Numbered from the stretch's first letter, positions 1-8,222 are shown. The stretch is 9,769 bases of DNA from an uncultured Bacteroidota bacterium (GCA_913062655.1 CAJXXO010000078.1:1-9769); one strand, 5' to 3'. Numbers and translations are program-made. Notes: a model not told the origin generated them from the letters alone.

Positions 1-36
1 CAAATCCTTTACCAATTCCAAAACAACAGACCGTAA
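1..36 (+). CDS. actA: C-terminal end of upstream gene, probably actA (multihaem cytochrome c of ACIII), partial
   Basis: The first 33 bases read as 11 open codons (QILYQFQNNRP) and end in TAA at 34-36. The last A of that stop is the first base of the actB ATG, giving a TAATG overlap that suggests translational coupling. Only the position supports the name: in ACIII operons the gene before actB is actA, the membrane-anchored multihaem cytochrome c. No haem motif or other family signature lies in these few residues. The reading frame itself is plausible because of the tight junction, but the identity is inferred from gene order. Confidence 0.5.
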   Translation, partial: QILYQFQNNRP

Positions 37-3000
37 TGGCAGACAATAAATATTGGTTAGGTCTTGAAGAGTATCGTCAAGACGCAGAAGTAGAGCAAAG
101 ACGGCAAAATGAATTCCCCGAGGAATTGCCCCTGTTGGATATGGTCCAGGACGAGGCCGGTAATGTACCGACCAAGCGTAGGGACTTTTTGAAGTACATG
201 GGTTTTAGCCTTACTGCGGCAACCTTGGCTAGCTGTGAGATGCCGGTGCGTAAGGCCATTCCTTATGTATTTGCTCCGGAGGAAACGAAGCCGGGTATTG
301 CCACTTATTATGCTTCTACCTTTGCTGACGGTAGCGATTATGCGAGCATTCTGGTGAAAACCCGCGATGGCCGCCCTATCAAGATAGAAGGGAACCCGCA
401 GAGCAGCCTCACCAAAGGCGGCACCACTGCCCGGGTGCAGGGCGCAGTGTTGAGCTTGTACGATACCAACCGTAAGCAGTATCCTACATTTGACGGCAAG
501 CGTCAGAGTTGGTTCCAGATGGACGATGCTATTTTGAGTCGTTTGCGTTTGGTAGCCGGTCAAGGTCGTCAGATCGTGATATTGACCAACTCTATTGTTT
601 CACCTTCTACCAAGCAATTGATTAAAGACTTTGCCGGTAAGTATGGCTCTGTAAAGCACGTAGCATACGATCCGGTATCTTACAGCGGCCTGTTGGCGGC
701 TAATGAGCAAAGCTTTGGAAAGCGGGCCTTACCTCACTATCGCCTGGATGAGGCGAAGGTAATTGTTGGTTTCAATGCCGACTTTCTGGGCACGTGGCTG
801 GCGCCTTCTCAGTTTGCCCCGCAGTACGCGAAGCATCGCAAGCCCAAGGGTGAAAATCCTGAGATGTCGCGCCACATTCAGTTTGAGTCCAGCATGACCA
901 TTACGGGGGCGGCAGCAGATGTACGCCACGCTATGAAGCCTACACAGGTGCGGTTGGCCCTGCTCCATTTGTACAACCATCTGGCGAACAAGATGGGAGC
1001 ACCGGTAATCTCCGGCCTGGCGAAGCACGCCAAGCAAGAGCAAATTAAGCAGGTAGCTGACGAATTGATGCGCCATCAGGGCCAGTCATTGGTTGTGTCC
1101 GGTGGAAACGATAAAAATGAGCAATTGATCGTGAACGCGATCAACGATATGCTCGGCAACTACGGTAAAACCCTGGATTGGGCGCATGAAGCCTACTACA
1201 AGCAAGGGGATGAAGCTGCACTGGCCAAATTGATCAAGGACATGGACAATGGCCAGGTCGGAGCAATCATTATCCACGATTGCAACCCGGTATACGATAA
1301 TCCGCTTGGTGACGCCTTTAAAGATGCCGTCTCTAAGGTGAATATGCGTATATCTACAGCTACAGCGCACAATGAAACAGATGAGGTGGTGCAGTATGAA
1401 GCCCCTACGCATCATTTCCTGGAGTCGTGGACCGATGCAGAGCCGGTGCGCTACCACTATTCGCTGGGGCAGCCAGCAATCCGCAACATATTTGATACGC
1501 GTCAATTCGAGGATAGCTTGATGATATGGATGCAGGATAGTCTCAATGAAGACGATTATGCCGATGGGGCTGGTATGGCGCAGACCTCAAACGATGGGAA
1601 GGATGCCCTGCCGAGAAAGCCCTACCGCAGCAAGTTTTACGATTATATACGTGGATACTGGGAGCAAAATGTATTCCCACTGCAGAGCAAATTCGCCTCT
1701 TTCCAGGCTTTCTGGGATAAGGCGTTGCATGATGGAGTGTTTGAAGCCACCGCCCCGGCCAATGAAGAAATACGGGTCTTTAGTGGCGATGTAGCCGGTG
1801 CCAGTGCCAAGGTGATTGAATCTACTAAAGGTGGTGAAGGATATGAGGTTGTATTTTATGAGAAAGTAGCCATCGGCAATGGCCAGCATGCAGATAATCC
1901 GTGGCTGCAGGAAATGCCCGACCCTATCACAAAAGCTACCTGGGACAACTACATTTTGATGTCGGTGGCGGATGGCGATGAAGCCGGTATCGACCATAAA
2001 GACACCGGACGGGTGTACACCCTGACGGTAAATGGCCAGTCCGTTAGCCTACCGGTTATTGTGCAGCCAGGTTTAGCAAAAGGCACCTTGGCTGTAGCCC
2101 TAGGGTATGGTCGCACCAAATCTGGAAAAGCGGGCCAGGATATTGGTAAGAATGTGTATCCGATGATCGGGTTGAAGGAGGGCTTAATGCAGTATACGGC
2201 CACAGGCGCTACTGCTGAAGCAACCGGTGATCGTCACCCGATTGCGCAAACGCAAACGCACCACGTTATCAATTCTGAAGGTAACCTGGACCAGCGTACG
2301 GTGATTAAGGAAGGTATTTTGCCCACCATCGAGCATACCATCCATGAGATACACGAGATGCGGCATGAGTTTCAGCATCTCAACGAGCAAACGCTCTATC
2401 CCGGTCACGAAGAGGAATATGCACGAGGACATCACTGGAAGATGTCTATCGACTTGAATACCTGTATTGGTTGCGGGGCTTGTACCATTGCCTGTCAGGC
2501 GGAGAACAATGTACCGGTTGTCGGTAAGGAAGAGGTGATTCGTGTGCACGAAATGCACTGGATTCGTATCGACCGCTATTATACAGGGGAAGATTTGGAG
2601 AACCCGGATGTGGTATTCCAACCCATGATGTGTCAGCACTGCGATAATGCACCTTGTGAGAATGTTTGTCCGGTAGCGGCCACCAACCACAGCACGGAGG
2701 GGCTCAACCAAATGGCCTACAACCGCTGTATCGGTACACGCTATTGTGCAAACAACTGTCCGTACAAGGTGCGTAGATTCAACTGGTACGATTACTGGGG
2801 TGCAGACAGCTTCCCGGCCAATGAGTTGGATGACTACGATATGACCAGCGATTTGACACGCATGGTATTGAACCCGGATGTGACGGTTCGCTCAAGAGGG
2901 GTAATGGAAAAGTGCTCTTTCTGCGTACAGCGCTTGCAGGAAGGTAAGTTGGCTGCGAAGAAAGAAGGACGGAAGTTGCAGGATAGTGATATTCAAACCG

Positions 3001-3236
3001 CTTGTATGCAAGCATGTCCGACACACGCCATCACTTTTGGTGACATCAACAATACCGATAGCGAGGTATATGATGCGCTGGAAAACGATGGTCGTACCTT
3101 CTACGTGATCGAAGAGGTAAACACACGTCCGGCTGTAGGCTACCAAGCTAAGATCCGTAATCGCTCGGCTGAGGAAAATGCCGCGCGCAGAGGAATTGCC
3201 GTTGAGGCACATCACGATGAAGAACACAACGCTTAA
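36..3236 (+). CDS. actB: ACIII subunit ActB: Tat-targeted molybdopterin-oxidoreductase-like domain fused to a ferredoxin-like Fe-S domain
   Basis: This 1066-residue protein is the iron-sulphur subunit of Alternative Complex III, on the periplasmic face of the membrane. The N-terminus is an extended Tat leader (YWLGLEEY at 6-13, FPEE at 27-30, R48-R49 in TKRRDFLK), then a hydrophobic stretch and a lipobox-like L-A-S-C67, so the mature protein may be a lipoprotein. Residues about 70-770 resemble molybdopterin oxidoreductases but hold only two cysteines (C67, C416), so the usual N-terminal Fe-S motif is absent; ACIII ActB is known to lack Mo cofactor. Residues about 800-1040 form a ferredoxin-like domain with Cys groups C810/813/816/820, C866/869/874/878, C898/904/908 and C960/963/990/994. 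The third group has T901 in place of a Cys, predicting one [3Fe-4S] and three [4Fe-4S] clusters, as known for ACIII. The ATG at 36 overlaps the upstream stop. The family is often annotated as TAT-variant-translocated molybdopterin oxidoreductase. Confidence 0.96.
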   Translation: MADNKYWLGLEEYRQDAEVEQRRQNEFPEELPLLDMVQDEAGNVPTKRRDFLKYMGFSLTAATLASCEMPVRKAIPYVFAPEETKPGIATYYASTFADGSDYASILVKTRDGRPIKIEGNPQSSLTKGGTTARVQGAVLSLYDTNRKQYPTFDGKRQSWFQMDDAILSRLRLVAGQGRQIVILTNSIVSPSTKQLIKDFAGKYGSVKHVAYDPVSYSGLLAANEQSFGKRALPHYRLDEAKVIVGFNADFLGTWLAPSQFAPQYAKHRKPKGENPEMSRHIQFESSMTITGAAADVRHAMKPTQVRLALLHLYNHLANKMGAPVISGLAKHAKQEQIKQVADELMRHQGQSLVVSGGNDKNEQLIVNAINDMLGNYGKTLDWAHEAYYKQGDEAALAKLIKDMDNGQVGAIIIHDCNPVYDNPLGDAFKDAVSKVNMRISTATAHNETDEVVQYEAPTHHFLESWTDAEPVRYHYSLGQPAIRNIFDTRQFEDSLMIWMQDSLNEDDYADGAGMAQTSNDGKDALPRKPYRSKFYDYIRGYWEQNVFPLQSKFASFQAFWDKALHDGVFEATAPANEEIRVFSGDVAGASAKVIESTKGGEGYEVVFYEKVAIGNGQHADNPWLQEMPDPITKATWDNYILMSVADGDEAGIDHKDTGRVYTLTVNGQSVSLPVIVQPGLAKGTLAVALGYGRTKSGKAGQDIGKNVYPMIGLKEGLMQYTATGATAEATGDRHPIAQTQTHHVINSEGNLDQRTVIKEGILPTIEHTIHEIHEMRHEFQHLNEQTLYPGHEEEYARGHHWKMSIDLNTCIGCGACTIACQAENNVPVVGKEEVIRVHEMHWIRIDRYYTGEDLENPDVVFQPMMCQHCDNAPCENVCPVAATNHSTEGLNQMAYNRCIGTRYCANNCPYKVRRFNWYDYWGADSFPANELDDYDMTSDLTRMVLNPDVTVRSRGVMEKCSFCVQRLQEGKLAAKKEGRKLQDSDIQTACMQACPTHAITFGDINNTDSEVYDALENDGRTFYVIEEVNTRPAVGYQAKIRNRSAEENAARRGIAVEAHHDEEHNA
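144..239 (+). other. Tat motif and lipobox region of ActB
   Basis: Codons 37-68 of actB. R48 and R49 sit in TKRRDFLKYMG, a good match to the twin-arginine consensus, followed by a short hydrophobic run and L64-A65-S66-C67. The n-region before the arginines is about 47 residues, much longer than in an ordinary Tat signal. That matches the extended Tat leader known from MoCo/4Fe-4S proteins of Bacteroidota. Whether C67 is cleaved and lipidated is inferred from the lipobox-like pattern only. Confidence 0.8.
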
Positions 3237-3253
3237 TCTGAAAAACTAAGAGG

Positions 3254-4669
3254 ATGTTCGTATCTCCTATCAGAGAGCCATTAATTACCGGTAACAAGGA
3301 TTACCACCAAATTACCGAGGACATCGCCCGCCCGACCGAAGGTCGTCCGCAGATCGGATGGATCATTGGGATGGGTATTGCACAAGTAGCGTTGCTGCTG
3401 GGTGTATTTATGATGTTGTGGACCATTTGGTACGGTATCGGTACCTGGAACCTGAACCGGACAGTTGGCTGGGGTTGGGATATCACCAACTTTGTATGGT
3501 GGATCGGTATTGGTCACGCTGGTACGCTGATCTCTGCGATCTTGCTTCTTTTCCGTCAAAAGTGGCGGACCGGGGTAAACCGTGCAGCAGAGGCGATGAC
3601 CATTTTTGCGGTGCTTTGCGCTGCGTTGTATCCGGGTATTCACATGGGTCGTCTTTGGGTGCCTTTTTACATTTTCCCGTATCCCAACACCCGTGCGGTA
3701 TGGCCCAACTTTGACTCGCCACTGCTGTGGGACGTATTTGCCATTTCTACCTATTTCACGGTATCGTTGCTGTTTTGGTACATCGGTTTGATACCTGATC
3801 TGGCCACCCTGCGTGATCGGGCGAAGTCTACCCTAAGAAAGAACATCTACAAAGCGCTTAGCTTTGGTTGGCGTGGTTCTGCCAAGCAGTGGCAGCGATT
3901 TGAGTCTATCTCATTGGTATTGGCCGGTCTGGCTACGCCACTGGTACTCTCCGTGCACACCATTGTATCGTTTGACTTTGCCACATCGGTTATACCAGGT
4001 TGGCACACCACCATCTTCCCGCCTTACTTCGTTGCGGGCGCGATCTTCTCCGGGTTTGCTATGGTGTTGACACTAATGATCATTACCCGGAAGATTCTAC
4101 ACCTGGAGGACTATATTACGATCGGTCACATCGAGTCGATGAATAAGGTGATTATCCTGACCGGTTCTATTGTAGGTATCGCCTACACCACCGAGTTGTT
4201 TGTGGCGTGGTATTCTGGCAATATTTACGAACAGTATGCTTTCTTGAATCGAGCTATGGGGCCTTATGCCTGGGCCTACTGGATCATGATGACGTGTAAC
4301 GTGTTCTCCCCCCAATTGATGTGGATCAAGAAATTGCGTAGAAACCTGGTAGCGACCTTCATATTGTCGATTATCATCAATATTGGAATGTGGTTTGAGC
4401 GTTTCGTAATTATCGTTACTTCGCTCCACCGCGACTTCCTGCCTTCCAGCTGGACCTATTATGTGCCTACTTTCGTAGAGGTGGGTATCTTCATCGGTAC
4501 GCTGGGCATCTTCTTTACGCTGTTCTTGCTGTTTGCCCGTACATTCCCGGTAATTGCTATTGCCGAGGTGAAGAGTATTTGGCGTACTTCCAGCAATCAG
4601 GCGATTGAAAAGTTCCAGCAACAGGAAGAAGCAGAAGCCGCTGCTGAAAAAGAAACGGCTACCGTTTAA
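3254..4669 (+). CDS. actC: ACIII subunit ActC, NrfD/PsrC-like integral membrane quinol-oxidising subunit
   Basis: This 471-residue protein has about ten membrane helices (near 35-60, 78-100, 111-130, 158-180, 217-240, 257-278, 297-320, 338-358, 364-389 and 406-430), the usual count for the NrfD/PsrC family. In ACIII, ActC binds quinol close to the [3Fe-4S] cluster of ActB. Polar residues inside or at the ends of the helices (H130 in YPGIHMGR, D160 in LLWDVF, H235 and D241 in VHTIVSFDF) are candidates for quinol binding or proton movement; this role is inferred from the family. The N-terminal SPIREPLITG segment is typical of ActC. The C-terminus from about 450 is soluble and rich in Gln, Glu and Ala. 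The gene follows actB by 17 bp. AAGAGG abuts the ATG with no spacer, so it is not a proper Shine-Dalgarno site. Confidence 0.96.
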   Translation: MFVSPIREPLITGNKDYHQITEDIARPTEGRPQIGWIIGMGIAQVALLLGVFMMLWTIWYGIGTWNLNRTVGWGWDITNFVWWIGIGHAGTLISAILLLFRQKWRTGVNRAAEAMTIFAVLCAALYPGIHMGRLWVPFYIFPYPNTRAVWPNFDSPLLWDVFAISTYFTVSLLFWYIGLIPDLATLRDRAKSTLRKNIYKALSFGWRGSAKQWQRFESISLVLAGLATPLVLSVHTIVSFDFATSVIPGWHTTIFPPYFVAGAIFSGFAMVLTLMIITRKILHLEDYITIGHIESMNKVIILTGSIVGIAYTTELFVAWYSGNIYEQYAFLNRAMGPYAWAYWIMMTCNVFSPQLMWIKKLRRNLVATFILSIIINIGMWFERFVIIVTSLHRDFLPSSWTYYVPTFVEVGIFIGTLGIFFTLFLLFARTFPVIAIAEVKSIWRTSSNQAIEKFQQQEEAEAAAEKETATV

Positions 4670-4695
4670 CCCAACTTGGATAACGAATAGAGCTT

Positions 4696-5220
4696 ATGGC
4701 TACAAAGAAATATTTACTGGGCATCTTTGACGATGAGATCACGCTGATGAAAGCGGTAAAAGGTGTTCGTGCGGCCGGTACAAAGATCTATGATGTGTAC
4801 ACCCCTTTTCCTGTGCACGGATTAGATGATGCTATGGGGCTCCGTCATACACGTCTGCACACGGCAGGATTTCTGTTTGGTGCCACGGGTGTGCTGCTGA
4901 TGTTCTTGTACATCACCTGGATCAACACGGTAAATTATCCCATCATTGTGGGGGGTAAGCCTTATTTCGCACTTCCCGCCTACATTCCGGTATTGTTTGA
5001 GATAACCGTACTCTCTGCTTCAGTGGGCATGGTGATTGCCTATTTTGTCAGAAATGGTTTGTCGCCCATCCGGCAGGAGCCACCGCTAGATTCGCGTGCT
5101 ACCGACCACAAATTTGTAGTAGCTTTTGATGCAGAGGAGTTGTCGGGAGAGATGGACAACGTGAAGGAGTTATTGGCAGAACACGGTGCCAGCGAAATCA
5201 ATGAAAAAGAAATTGACTAA
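4696..5220 (+). CDS. actD: ACIII subunit ActD (DUF3341 family membrane protein)
   Basis: This 174-residue protein starts with a soluble domain (MATKKYLLGIFDDEITLMKAV...), followed by two membrane helices near 56-76 and 96-118 and a C-terminal soluble tail of about 50 residues. The layout, the G-I-F-D-D-E start and the gene position between actC and actE identify ActD, annotated in databases as DUF3341. It is a structural subunit of ACIII with no cofactor; its exact role in electron or proton transfer is not established. It carries no Cys or haem motif. It lies 26 bp after actC, and its last codons run into or just precede the start of actE, which suggests translational coupling. Confidence 0.94.
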   Translation: MATKKYLLGIFDDEITLMKAVKGVRAAGTKIYDVYTPFPVHGLDDAMGLRHTRLHTAGFLFGATGVLLMFLYITWINTVNYPIIVGGKPYFALPAYIPVLFEITVLSASVGMVIAYFVRNGLSPIRQEPPLDSRATDHKFVVAFDAEELSGEMDNVKELLAEHGASEINEKEID

Positions 5221-5227
5221 ACGAACG

Positions 5228-5881
5228 ATGATGCTAAAGCATATCATACGTACCAGTTTCATGGCCTTAGTAGGTGCAGCTATAGTGACTAGTTGCGATA
5301 CCAGTCCAGACCACCCGGGGTATATCTACTTCCCGGATATGACGTACAGCCAGGCCTATGAGACCATGACACCCAATGAGTTGTTAGCTGACAGCCAAAC
5401 CCAGCAACTAGCGGTTTATGGCGCTATCCCCCGTGGCTTTCAACCGTTTCACTATGAAAACAACATCACCGACTACGCTCGGTCTGCCGAAGAGTTAACC
5501 AACCCGATTGAAGCCTCTGAAGAGACCATCGAGGAAGGCAAATACTTCTATGATATCTATTGTGCCATTTGCCACGGTGAAGGAGGAGAAGGCAATGGCC
5601 ATATTGTTGAGTTAGAGAAATTTCCTGCTCCCCCTTCTTACTTCAATGACTACATGCTGGCTCTGGAAGATGGAAAGATGTTCTTTTCCATTCATTATGG
5701 AAAAGGTTTGATGGGGTCCTATGCCAGTCAACTGACCCAAGAGGAGCGCTGGAAGGTGATAACTTACATCAACCATTTACAAGACGAATACGTAGGTGCT
5801 GATGCGGAAGAGGCACCAGCGGATACAACCGAATCTACCGAGGCGGCAGCAGAGGCTGAAGCAACGGCCATGATCAATTAA
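5228..5881 (+). CDS. actE: ACIII subunit ActE, mono-haem cytochrome c lipoprotein
   Basis: With the ATG at 5228 the protein has 217 residues. It begins with a compact lipoprotein signal (MMLKHIIR, hydrophobic core, V-T-S-C23), so C23 is the likely lipidated first residue of the mature protein. A single c-type haem site C112-A-I-C115-H116 is followed by M162 in GLMGSYASQL as the likely axial Met and by a helix ending in the YINHLQ segment, the class I cytochrome c fold. The region after about 190 is an acidic Ala/Glu/Thr-rich tail. ActE is the periplasmic haem subunit of ACIII and may pass electrons toward the oxidase. Other in-frame starts are GTG 5186 and ATG 5201, both overlapping actD. I prefer 5228 (or the adjacent ATG 5231) because it lies 7 bp after the actD stop and gives a normal-length signal peptide. 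Confidence 0.93.
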   Translation: MMLKHIIRTSFMALVGAAIVTSCDTSPDHPGYIYFPDMTYSQAYETMTPNELLADSQTQQLAVYGAIPRGFQPFHYENNITDYARSAEELTNPIEASEETIEEGKYFYDIYCAICHGEGGEGNGHIVELEKFPAPPSYFNDYMLALEDGKMFFSIHYGKGLMGSYASQLTQEERWKVITYINHLQDEYVGADAEEAPADTTESTEAAAEAEATAMIN

Positions 5882-5898
5882 ACCCAAAAGTGACACTA

Positions 5899-7113
5899 AT
5901 GAATATGTCCGAACATTTTCAATTCACATCCGGCCAAAAACGCAACGCCTTCATTTTAATGGGCATTGGCGCATTGACCTTGGTGATTGGCATTATCATG
6001 GCGCTGAGTGGCAACCACACGATGCAGGAGAAGATATGGACCGGTATTCTTACGAATAACATGTTCTTCCTCGGTTTGTCATTGGCGGGCTTATTCTTTA
6101 TTGCCGTCAATTACATCGGATATGGGGGTTGGTATGTGACTGTCAAACGCATTCCGGAAGCGATGAGCATGTTCATACCCTACATGGGTGTGGGGATGCT
6201 GGTAATTCTCATTGGTCTTTGGGCCCACTGGCATCACATCTACCACTGGGCTGCCGAAGGTATTGCAGACCCCAATAGCCCAAACTACGATAGGTTGATT
6301 GCGGGAAAGGTGAGCTACCTGAACAAACCCTTCTTCACCATTCGTATCATCGCTTATTTTGCCATATGGACCTTTTTCGCTTATTCGCTGCGTAGGTTAT
6401 CTATACAGGAAGACCAACTGGGGGGCGTCTCGCAATACAATAAGAGCAAGGTATTGGCTGCTGTATTCCTGATTTTCTTCGGTATTACCAGTTCTTCCAT
6501 GTCTTGGGATTTCGTTATGTCTATTGATTCTCACTGGTACTCTACCTTGTTTGGTTGGTATACCTTCTCCACTTTGTTTGTGTCAGGTATAGCCGCCATT
6601 ATCCTGTTTACCATATTCCTAAAGAGTAAGGGCTATTTGCCGCAGGTGAATCAGGAACACTTGCACGATTTGGGTAAGTTCATGTTTGCCTTCAGCGTAT
6701 TCTGGGCTTACTTGTGGTTCAGCCAGTTTATGTTGATCTGGTATGCCAATATTGGTGAAGCGACCGCCTACTTTAAGGCTAGGCTGGACCATTACCCGTT
6801 CCTATTCTACATGATTTTGGTTATCAACTTTGTAGTACCGTTTTTCGCCTTGATGACAAGAAACTCAAAGCGTCAGATGGGAACCTTAGCTACCATTGCT
6901 GTCATTGTACTCATCGGTCACTGGTTTGACTATTTCCTGATGATTATACCCGGTGCTACCGGTAATGAGGCCTCTTTTGGAATTTTTGAAATTGGCTTAA
7001 CAATCGGCTATGCTGGCTTGTTCCTGTTTGTAGTTCTTAAGGAGTTAACCAAGACGAGTCTGGTAGCTGCGAAGCACCCATTTTTCAAAGAAAGTTTGGA
7101 GCACCACACATAA
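5899..7113 (+). CDS. actF: ACIII subunit ActF, second NrfD-like integral membrane subunit
   Basis: With the ATG at 5899 the protein has 404 residues and about ten membrane helices (near 17-37, 52-73, 88-111, 146-165, 184-207, 215-241, 258-285, 299-320, 329-350 and 360-381). It is a divergent paralogue of ActC; in ACIII the two sit side by side in the membrane. ActF is not known to bind a cofactor and has been discussed as a possible proton path. A His-rich segment WAHWHHIYHW (108-117) follows helix 3, and SMSWDFVMSIDSHWYS (200-215) lies between helices 5 and 6. In-frame starts are GTG 5890, ATG 5899 and ATG 5905. I chose 5899 as the first ATG, 17 bp after the actE stop; the difference is only a few residues. 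The gene is followed 14 bp later by coxB. Confidence 0.94.
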   Translation: MNMSEHFQFTSGQKRNAFILMGIGALTLVIGIIMALSGNHTMQEKIWTGILTNNMFFLGLSLAGLFFIAVNYIGYGGWYVTVKRIPEAMSMFIPYMGVGMLVILIGLWAHWHHIYHWAAEGIADPNSPNYDRLIAGKVSYLNKPFFTIRIIAYFAIWTFFAYSLRRLSIQEDQLGGVSQYNKSKVLAAVFLIFFGITSSSMSWDFVMSIDSHWYSTLFGWYTFSTLFVSGIAAIILFTIFLKSKGYLPQVNQEHLHDLGKFMFAFSVFWAYLWFSQFMLIWYANIGEATAYFKARLDHYPFLFYMILVINFVVPFFALMTRNSKRQMGTLATIAVIVLIGHWFDYFLMIIPGATGNEASFGIFEIGLTIGYAGLFLFVVLKELTKTSLVAAKHPFFKESLEHHT

Positions 7114-7127
7114 AAATTTGCTAGATA

Positions 7128-8177
7128 ATGACTGGAGTTCTTATAGCCTTAGCCGCACTCTTGGTATTTGTCGTGCTGATACAGATTGCACGGACCAGCG
7201 AATTAGTGTCCTTTATCAAGGGCGAAGAAAATACAGAGCGCAATAGTCGTTTCCAGGGTGCCATGTTAATGGTATTCATGGTAGTTGGCTTGGTCGCTAC
7301 CGTTTGGTCTGTGTTTTACTTTCAGGATCGGTTTCTTCCGGAAAGTGCTTCCGAGCATGGATCCCTGATTGACAGCATGTTTAATACTACCTTGCTGTTT
7401 ACTGGAATCGTATTCTTCATCACGCAAATCCTGCTCTTTTATTTTTCCTGGAAATATGCGGAACGCAAGGGGCGTAAAGCTTACTACTATCCGGAGAATA
7501 ATAAGCTTGAGCTGGCTTGGACCATCGTGCCTGCCATCGTTTTGACATTCCTGGTGGTGCAGGGTTTGACCAGTTGGTACTCTATCACCGGTGATGCACC
7601 GGAAGAGCGCATTGAATTTGAGGCCACCGGCAAACAATTTGCCTGGATTATTCGCTATCCTGGTATGGATGGTGAACTGGGCGAACTGGCCCCTAAGAGT
7701 GAGGTGAGTCCTACAAACGAGGTGGGTATCAACTGGGAGGATCCCAGAGCTAAGGATGATTTTATCGCGAATGATATTGTGATACCGGTAAATACGCCAG
7801 TAAGGGTGAACATCAACGCATTGGATGTACTCCACTCATTCTTTTTGCCGCATTTCCGCGTTAAGATGGATGCCGTGCCGGGTACTCCTACATCGTTTTG
7901 GTTTACACCAACCATTACTACAGCAGAGATGCGTGAGCGTACGGACAACCCTGACTTTGATTACGAATTGGCCTGTGCCGAGATCTGTGGTAGAGGACAC
8001 AGCTCTATGCGAAAGATCGTGAAGGTCGTACCAATGGAAGAGTATGAGGCATGGGTTGCCGAACAAACGCCTTACTCCGAGTTGGTAGGGGCATATGAGA
8101 ACCCGGAATCTGAAGAAAGTACAACTGCCCAAGTGGTAGAAAATGATAACCAAACCACCCAAACCGCTGAGCTTTAA
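7128..8177 (+). CDS. coxB: Cytochrome c oxidase subunit II with CuA site
   Basis: This 349-residue protein accepts electrons at its binuclear CuA centre and passes them to haem a of subunit I. The periplasmic cupredoxin domain carries all the CuA ligands: H236 in DVLHSFF, and C283, E285 (backbone), C287, H291 and M294 in CAEICGRGHSSM. The segment QFAWIIRYPG near 169-178 corresponds to the aromatic electron-entry region. Four membrane helices are visible (about 3-21, 45-65, 86-108, 128-150); the last two are the usual pair, and the first two are an N-terminal addition seen in Bacteroidota enzymes. There is no cytochrome c domain fused at the C-terminus, only an acidic Glu/Thr/Gln-rich tail from about 325, so the electron donor must be a separate haem protein, probably ActE or ActA. 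The ATG lies 14 bp after actF. Confidence 0.97.
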   Translation: MTGVLIALAALLVFVVLIQIARTSELVSFIKGEENTERNSRFQGAMLMVFMVVGLVATVWSVFYFQDRFLPESASEHGSLIDSMFNTTLLFTGIVFFITQILLFYFSWKYAERKGRKAYYYPENNKLELAWTIVPAIVLTFLVVQGLTSWYSITGDAPEERIEFEATGKQFAWIIRYPGMDGELGELAPKSEVSPTNEVGINWEDPRAKDDFIANDIVIPVNTPVRVNINALDVLHSFFLPHFRVKMDAVPGTPTSFWFTPTITTAEMRERTDNPDFDYELACAEICGRGHSSMRKIVKVVPMEEYEAWVAEQTPYSELVGAYENPESEESTTAQVVENDNQTTQTAEL

Positions 8178-8222
8178 GCTCGAGGCTATATTGCAGAGTC
8201 TTTTTTTAAAAACACAGCATTT

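Noticed and set aside
2184..2711. Long open frames on the minus strand, here and at 57-563, 7266-7835 and 7836-8537.
   Set aside because: They lie opposite conserved, fully supported genes, show no recognisable motifs and are explained by codon bias of the plus strand.
36..3236. A catalytic molybdenum enzyme such as polysulphide or nitrate reductase (ActB plus NrfD-like ActC).
   Set aside because: The Mo-domain lacks the N-terminal Fe-S cysteines, and the actC-actD-actE-actF-cox context is specific to ACIII.
3242..3253. AAGAGG before actC as a Shine-Dalgarno site.
   Set aside because: It touches the ATG with no spacer, and Bacteroidota generally do not rely on such sites.
8167..8207. Possible terminator between coxB and coxA: GAGC-TTTAA-GCTC inverted repeat, then a run of seven T at 8201-8207.
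   Set aside because: The stem has only four pairs, overlaps the coxB stop codon and is separated from the T-run by about 20 bases, so it does not form an intrinsic terminator.
8184..8222. TATATTGC as a Bacteroidota-type -7 element (TAnnTTTG) for a separate coxA promoter.
   Set aside because: The last two bases do not match and no TTTG element is seen at the right distance upstream.
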